DNA from: Simmondsia chinensis
Taxonomy: Eukaryota; Streptophyta; Magnoliopsida; Caryophyllales; Simmondsiaceae
Direction of reading: 5' to 3'
Assembly: GCA_018398585.1 (NCBI GenBank)
Contig: JAGTTD010000026.1
Coordinates: 4,717,001-4,781,000, forward strand
DNA: 64,000 nt
The translations under genes were made by a program, and so were the position numbers. Below are positions 15,101-24,100 of this stretch, in pieces. The first letter of the stretch is position 1; every line of letters begins with the position of its first letter. The notes beneath the pieces were generated by a model. It saw only the letters and a list, made by a program, of their open reading frames with translations, was not told where the DNA came from and made no database searches.

Positions 15101-18100
15101 AAATAAATATAAAATATAATTAAATAATACTTAAAATTTATAAAATGCTAAACATAACAAATATATAAAGTACATAAATTATAACATAAAAATAAATTAT
15201 AAATATTATTATAAAATAATTAAGAAACTTTTTTATCTGATTAGACATGTGAAATGATCTCCAATCACATTAATTACCCTTGAAAATCACAAGGGTTAAC
15301 CCATCTCATGGCATGGATCATGATATAGGTTCGACCCATGGGGACCCAACAACGAGACCGGTGTCTGACACAGGTCAAAACTATGTCAGACACGGGTCAA
15401 AACGGATTTGTGTGACCCGTATGGGTTAGGTCGGGGCGGGCTGGGCTGGGTCGGGGTTTGACGAGAAAAAAATTGTGACCCGTGACCGGCCTGCAACAGG
15501 AGACGGATCGATCTGGGTTGACCCGCCAACCTTGTAGGTCGTGCGGGTCAGGTCGGGTCGGTTCGGATCATGGATCACCCAGACCCGTTGGCCACCTCTA
15601 GGGAGAACCCACTCTCACTTCTCCATCATTCAAAAATCTATAAAACTAAAATTAGATTGAATGTTCTAAATCTATCTTATTTATCTTCAAACCCGCCCTA
15701 ATTTTAAATTTCATCCAAAACAACTTCAGTAAACGTTCTAATTTTAGTAAAATTTCATTAAAATATGCCTATCAAATACTTATACCATGCTTTTTAAAAC
15801 AATTAATCTTCATTCCTAAATGACTAAATCACAATTGAGAATTTTGAGAAGGTGTTCCGTCTCCAATCAAGAAACAAGCATTACATGTCAATTTTTCTAG
15901 CAAGTTTAATGAGGACAAGTTAATGTCAAAACTTTTTACAATGAATTTTTTATGAGATATTGAAGCGTTGCCTTTTCATCTAAATAAGCTTTACCCTTTC
16001 AAAAATATTTGTTGGTCTCCTTTACTAGAATTGTTTTAATGAATTCATATTTTCAAGAGGAATAAAGTCAACTTTAGACAAACTAATGTAAGAATTACGA
16101 ATAAATAGAACGATCGAACAAAGAGTAAGAGCGAACATAGCTGGTAAATCTTTCATAATGTCAAGCTAACAAGTCCCCATACCATGAAGGAACCTAAATT
16201 TAACTATTGAGCCATCTAACCATTAATGGTTTAGGTAGAGTATAAAATATTCCTAAGTCTTCACATAACAACTTAAGCTTTTATGAAAGTCGGTTCTTTG
16301 GCACTATATCAGAGATTCTTCAACTAAAAGCACCCAAGTTTGAATCCCAATAACCCAACTCTTAATATCACTATATTTTCCACCCAAAGAATAAAGTAAG
16401 CATTGCAATATCGATTTTTCAAGCCCAGTGGACAATCAAGACCATGAAAGTATGAAAGTATTCCTAGGCTTTCAACTTATAGTTTGAACTTTTGAAATAG
16501 TTCTTCACCACCTTCAATCTTCTTCCCTATTTGCAATAGAACCATATGAAAGTAACACCCTGTTTGGCAACAGGGTAATGGGGAGATTACCCTTACCCCC
16601 ATTTGGCAAAATTTTTAAGAGGGGTAAAGGGAGGCATTGGGAGTTAAACTTACCCCCTTTACCCCCATCTTCTTTAACCCCCAAATTGGGAGATAAAAGG
16701 GGGAGGGAAAACTTTTTAAAAAAATTACACGATTTTGCCCTTATTTTAACTACAACTCTCTATACCCTCATCCCTTTACCCAATTTCCAAATAAAGATAA
16801 CTCATTTATCCCTCTTCACCATTACCCTCATTTATTACACATATCCAGACAACGGTAAAATAATACCTTACCCTCCCCCTATTTACCTCTCTTTACTCTC
16901 CCCCTCTTTACCCTGTTTACCCAGTTGTCAAACAAGACATGACGTACACCCATGGAATTCCAAAGGACGATATAGAGCGCCGTATGAAGCAGATGATGAT
17001 ATAATCAATTTAGATCGTATCTAGATTTAGGTAGTTTTAGGAATAGTAGGAGAAGAAGGGTAGAAGACGGTAGGAGGAGAGAGCTAGAGTAGAGGAGCTT
17101 GAAGATTTGATTATGATTCTTGTTATTACTAATATGATTATTAAACCATTATTTATAACAACTTTACTAATACCAACAATTTTACTACTAATTGTATTTA
17201 ATTAGTTCCATCAAACAACAATAATACCAACTAACTATATCTAACCATACTAATAGTAACTATTTATCTCTTTTACTCATATCAGAGGTTAATTACTCAA
17301 CATACTTTTACACTAAAATTCAATTAGGTTGTGCTTGGAGCATGGAATTGGAGCCTGGAATTTAGGCAGAGGCTGGAATTGGAGCCTAGAATTCCAATTT
17401 TGTTGTTTGGTTCACCTGTAGGATTTGAAATTACAATTCACTGTCCGATTCCATAGAATTGGATTTTAACTGAAAATCATATTTCCCAATTCCTTGGGGG
17501 GAGGGGGTAAGAAATTGCAATTTCATATTAACTCCATTGACCTAAAACCCAAAATGACCCCACTTAATTAACCCAAATCTAAGATGACTCAAAATCTAAA
17601 GACTTAGACACACCCTAAAATTTGACCCGAACCTCAAAATCACGCAACGAGAATGAATTGAACTTGAAAGACTGAAATCACCTTAGCTCAAAGTCCCAAG
17701 TGACTCAACCCGATTGACCCCAAACTCGAGATGACTTAAATCTAGAAAATGAAACTACTTGACTTAAATGTGATGTTAACAAGCTTGAGCTAAAGTGGAA
17801 ATGACCCGACCAAATTGACCCAAAACATAATACGACTTACACCTAAAATGACCCAACCCATTGCAAACCCGGTCTAAGATGACGCAAAATTTGAAATGAT
17901 ACAACTCATTTGTCCCAAACTAACATGACTCAAGCTTGAAATGACCTAAATGAACTCAAACCCAATCATAACTAGCCTTAATCCTGAAAAGGCCAACCCA
18001 ATTAACTGAAAATCGGAGATAACTTGAACACCAAATGATCCGACACAATACTCAACTCGATTTGACCCCAAAATCCAATAACTCGAACTCATAGTGAATC

Positions 18101-21100
18101 GCTCCAACCTTAATAACTTGAATGCAAGGTGAATCGCTCTGACCAAAATCCAACCATAGTTGATTTAAAACTTGAAATACTCCAACTCAATTAATTGAAA
18201 ACCCTTAATAATTCGAATCATTATGTAATTATAATTTTGACCTCCAATTCCTTTGATGAACCAAAACAGTAGAATTTCAATTCCATCAGAATTCCAATTC
18301 CTCCATAATTGAAATTGAAATTGCAATTCCACGGTCCAATTCCAATTCCATGTTCCAAATAGAGCCATATGTCACAGGATGACAACCTCCCTATGTCAAG
18401 ACTGTGACGCCCCTTGACTTCACTCTGCAAGTACCTTGTCAAGGCAGGCTTCCCAAACCCCAAATTGCCCAAGTACCTCGGTTTTTGGATGGAAACAACA
18501 CTTTAAAGGAATAAAGGATTTGAAAGTACTATAGTTGCAAGAGAGAGATTTTACACGGTTGAGAGAAAGAGAGAAATGAGGTAGGCAAAGTGAAGTTGTT
18601 TGGTGGTATGTACCCCACCTATATTTATAGTTGAATTAGTGTAGTACAAAATGTAGTACATAGAAGGATTTAGAAACCCCTTTGTGACGTGTGACCCTTG
18701 TCATGCCAAGAAGATTCTAGAGTCTAGCTTTAATTGCATTGCTTCACCTACTCCACTACCCCTAGGGACGTGCCCCTTGAGCCATCCGTGCATTTAGTGC
18801 ACGTTCACTCCCAAGGACACATCCTTACATGCTTCTAGATTATTCTAAGTAAAATACTATTACTCTTACATACCTTATACGGTTGGAACATCCTAGCAAG
18901 TACAAGAGCTTTCTAGAATATGCCGGACAAAATTGTAAGACATAGCAAAATTAAATAAAATTACTACTAAAGTTGCGGAGCGTGACATTCTCCCCCACCT
19001 AAGCCATTTACGTGCCCATCAATGCTAGGCAGCTTCGAATGCTCCTCTCGTTGCCCTTCATGCTTCCCACGAGCTGTCTTGGTCCCGCGCAGCTCCTCCA
19101 TTTGGATGTCCCTTCCATTGAACCAAGTAGTTGAAGTACTTAGTCCCCTTTTTGCGTCCATTCGAGTTTTCAAGGATCTTCATTTTTTATGGCCGCTCCA
19201 CTTGATATGACCCGTTCCTAGCCTTGGCACCGCTTGGAAAAGATCTTTTGCATCTTCGTTCTTCATTGGCCCAATTCTTCTTCCATTGCACCTTCTTCAG
19301 GTAGGCCTTGACACTGTCCAGCTCGGTCTTCATCAGGCCCTGGGATGAAGGATGTTGTGTCATGATGCGCAACCCATGCGCATCCCTTTTCAAGTGTTGC
19401 GCCCTACAACGCACCTCTAGTGCACCGGTGCACAGGCCATGCGCACCCGGTGTCAAGCCCTGCATACCCGGGTCCGAGCAGCACGCGACCTGTCCTGGGT
19501 GCAGCGCACCCAGTCCCATGTCATGCGCATCCAAACCTGGGCCTTGTGCGTCCAGTCCCGTGTCATGTGCTTCGGTGCGCACCCCAGGCCAAGCCTTGCA
19601 CGGTCCCTGCGCGGCCCAGCGAAGCCCATGCGCACCCTTGGCGTGATTTTTGGTCCGGGTTTCCATCGAAGATCCTGGGTCTTGTGGGTCATGGGCCCAC
19701 TCTTCAAGTTGCATGGCAGAGAGATGTTTCCTTTTTATTTCCTCACGAAATACTTGGATCGTGTAGGTCTCCTTGCCTTGTGTTATGGAGATCACATCAT
19801 CTCCTAAAAATGACACGGGAGTCAAGGCATCGAGGAATTGCATCCCCAATACCATCCTGAAGTCGTTCATTTCAATCACGGTTAGGTCAAGAGTGCTTTG
19901 CCATCCTCCCAACAGAATTGGCACCCCTCGCGCCACTCCCTTGATTGGTTTGGATGAAGAACTTACAACCTTCATCCATCCCGCTTCCTTGGCAACGTTC
20001 AGGCTAGCCTTTCTGCTTCCCGTTCACCAATGAAATTATGTGAGGCCCCAGTGTCAAGAAGTGCCTCTATGTTTGCCCCGTTTACTTCTGCGTTGACAAA
20101 CATAAGTCTTGCGCGCACCCTTGCACCTCAGTCCTAGTCCCATGCGCAGCCTTCTGGACAGCAGCGCACCCTTGTGCCTTGTCCTTCTGGTCGCGCGCCT
20201 TCAACAGAGATCGTATGAGCCTCCGTGCCTTTGTCACGAGGGCTTCATCAGCCTGCACATCCTGTGCACCTAAAGCAAACCCATGTGCCTTCGTTCTAGA
20301 CCCCTGTGATGTCCCATTGGCATGCTTCTGAACCTTGGCCCGCACTCGCGCAGCCCGGGCTTTGGTTCGCTGCTAGAGGTGGCCAACGGGCCGGGCCGGC
20401 CCGGAAACCGCACCAGCCCGACCCCCGGGCTTGGCTTGGCCCGGCCCGGGCCCAGGGCCCAACGGCTCTAAAAAGAGCCGTTGGGCTCGTGTTACACAAG
20501 GCCTTTCAACGGCTATTTTGTAAAGAGTTGTCGAACAGCTATTTTATTTTCTTTTTAAAAAAATTAAATTTTTTTCCCCTATAAATATTTAAACCTTCCC
20601 AACTCATTTTCTCACCAATTCTTCAATCCTCTCTTCTCTCTCTATATATTCACCATCTCTCATCTTCTCTAACTTTGCTAATTGCAAAATTGTGCTCTAA
20701 AGTTCGAAGTTCGTCAAGTATTTGGCTTCGAATTTCATTGTTCTCTCGTTTCGATAATTTTAGTATGGCAATTTTATTTGATTCGCATTTTTAGTTATTT
20801 AATTTGCATTACTACTTGCATTTTATAAATACTAATCACTTATACTAATATGGCACACAACTCTTCATCATCCTCTGGAGCCGGTCGTGCTAGTTCTAGC
20901 TCTTCTCGGCCACTCAGAATCCCTAAAAGGAGTAGAATTGTCTTACTTAATACTGAAGAATGAGCTTTTATACAATCAGACCCATCACCCCCATATACTG
21001 ATGATAGCATAGATTATGGCTTTTCACAACAACAAGATTATCATGAGTCAGGTGGTGGTGGGGTTGGAGACTCACAAACTGATGAGGAACCCACGCCCAC

Positions 21101-24100
21101 CACCGAAGCCCAGCCTGAAACTAGTACCGGTGCTAGTAGGCGTACAACTAGTGGGGTATGGAAGCACTTTACCCTTAATAAGACAACTAATAAAGCAACT
21201 TGTAAATTATGTGACCCACCTAAGGATTTTAGCCATCAACCTGGTAGTGGGACGGGCACATTAAACAGACATATACTTAGGTGCCACCCCAAGCAATTCC
21301 CAGAAAAGAACCAACAACGTCTAGTACAGCAAGTGACCGGTGCACTTGCTAATTTTAGGTTCTCTCAGGAGAACAACCGAAAGGGGCTAGTTAAATATAT
21401 AATTATAAGTGAAAGACCTTTTAATACCGGCGAAGACCCAAATTTCGTTAACTACCTCCAACGAAATGTGAATCCTGCCATTGTGAGGATTCCTCGGAAC
21501 ACCGTAAAGCGGGACGCTTTTACGTTGTACCACGGGATGAAAACTGGGGTCTTCACACATTTTGCAACGAACACAAGCATGTTCTCGTTGACGTCGGACG
21601 TATGGACGTCGAAACCCGGCCAACCTTATATGTGCATAACGGCACACTGGACCGATGAATCCTTCATCATGCAAAAGCGGATAATTCATTTTGGACTTTT
21701 AGATTGCCCCCACAATGCCGAGGTAATTACGGGTGTGATTATGTCGGCAGTCCGCGACTGGGGCATAGAGCGACGTATCTTCAATATTACGTTCGACAAT
21801 GCTACCAATAACACTGCAGCCGTTACACATTTAATTAGGCAAATAAGATCCATGTTAGGTGGGAAGTGTTTCCATATTCGTTGCGTTTGTCACATTTTGC
21901 ATTTAATGGTAACGGATGGTTTAGGTCTTATAAAAGCATCCCTTATCACCTTAAGATCGGTAATAATATCTGTAAAATCATCCAACACTAGAAAAAGAAA
22001 ATTTAGAAATTTATGTAGGTTGCATAACATAGAATATAAACAATTCAAATTAGACTCCCAAACTAGGTGGTCATCTACGGTAGAAATGTTAGAGCGCCTT
22101 CTACCATACAAAGACGTTCTAATGGAATACGCCCAAGAAAATCGTGCAGAATGGAGCGATTACAACCTGGCCGGTATAAATTGGGAGACAATAGATCAAA
22201 TTTGTAACTTTTTTAGCATGTTTAAAGAGGCAACAACATTTTTTTAGGGTTGCTACTATCCGACCATGCCTCAAGCAATATCAAGATTGCTTGATATTGT
22301 CAATTGGATGGTCGGTAATGAATCCAACCCCGTTTTGTTCGCATCGATTCAGGCAATGAAAGAAAAGTTTGCCAAATATTATTTTGAACTACCTCTTACA
22401 TACTGCTTTGCAACTATTTTAGACCCTCGTTGTAAACGCTCGGGTTTCAACTTGTTTTGCCAACATTTTTTCACGTATTTGAATCCTACTCTTAATATCG
22501 ACACTTTCATTGCCGATGTCGATAACAACTTGCATAGTTTATTTTCTCAATATTCCCGTCAATTAGCGTCCAATAATCCTAGTACTGCTGCAGTAGGATC
22601 TTCCACATCTAGTGGAAGTAGTTCACACACGTCATATTCGTGGAAGCTGTTGGAGCAATTTACGCCCACAGCAGCCCCCACATCATGTGACGAGTTAGAT
22701 TATTATTTGCGGACACCGATGGTCCATATTTTCGGGCCGCCGGCCAACCCGAATTTTGACCTGTTACAATGGTGGAACACAAACCAAACCCAGTATCCCA
22801 TACTTTCCACCATGGCATGTGATATACTAAGTTGTCCGGTGTCTTCAGTAGCATCGGAGTGTGATTTCAGTCTTGGTGGCAGGTTGCTTGGAACGAAGAG
22901 GGCAAAGCTATCGCCGTCAAGCTTGGAAATGTGTGTGTGCTTGAAGGATTGGCTGCTAGCAGAGGCAAGAGAACAACAGAGAATGAAGCTGAATTCATCG
23001 AGCAATGAAGAAGACGACCACACAACCGATACCTCAAATGATGGGCTAGATACCCCCCAAGGCGACTGATATCAACACTTTTGTATGTCAATTATTTACT
23101 TTTAAATATTGACGTCAAAAGACGACCGCACCCCCCATATGTCAAACTTTGTATTTGTACTTATATTTGTTATGTTATTTATGTACCATTATTTTTTTTG
23201 ATAAGATATTTACCATTACTTATTGTGTATTTTATTTTATTACATATATTTAATGTATATTTAGCATTATTAGTGCTTGAAAAAAAATGTATTTGTATCT
23301 CATATTATTTATCAATGAATTACAATAATTTTAGTACAAAACGACTTTGTATTATTAAATTTTTTTTTCCTTTAAAAAGCCAGGCCCAGGCCCGGCCCGA
23401 CCCGGCTCGGCCCGCCCATACTGTAGCGGGCCCGGGCCAGGCTTGCCCCTTGAGGCCCCCGGGCCGGGCCGGGCGGGGCCGGGCAGGGCCACCTCTATTC
23501 GCTGCGGCTGGGCCTTCGTGCGTCCCAGCGCTTCGGTCCCTCGAGCCTGTGTGCTGGCCTGGGCCTCCGTGCGTCCCAGCGCCTTGGCCCCCTGTCCTTG
23601 CGCAGCAATGCGCATGCCTTGCCCTGCATGCATTGTGCCCTGGACAGCCCCGCGCGTCCCTTGGAACATGGCTCCAAGAAAACGCATTGACCCCATGTGA
23701 GCCTCATCCGGTTCTGACTCGGTGTCTTGTTGGTCCAAAGCAGCAACTATAGAGTGAAGTGCCTTTTTTCTGTGGGCACTCACGAACATAGTGTGGCCCT
23801 CCACACAAGAAGCATTCGGGGGACTTCTTGCCTTGATCTTGCTTCCCCTCGTGCCATTTGCCTTTGTCTTTCCACGCGGATGGCTTGTGTGGTTTGTCCC
23901 TCTCCTTCTCGGTTTGGGATCTTTCTCCCCCACCTTCACCATTGCCACCTCTGTGTTCCTTTCTCTTGGCATTGTCCTTGACCTCGGTCAAGTTCTCCGC
24001 CTCGAAAATGGCTCCCGCAAGATCGTGGCCTCCCCTTCTCTTAAGCTCCACTTCGACCCAATTTTAGAGGCCATCCATGAAGTCAAAGAGTTGGATAGTC

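Noticed and set aside
19308..19860. Several overlapping reading frames on both strands in the GC-rich segment
   Set aside because: GC-rich repetitive DNA lacks stop codons in many frames. Only the minus-strand frame continuous with the protease has a reason to be real.
23081..23752. 223-codon plus-strand frame at the right end of the hAT element
   Set aside because: It runs from the hAT 3' untranslated region across its terminus into the gypsy gag region on the opposite strand; no domain.
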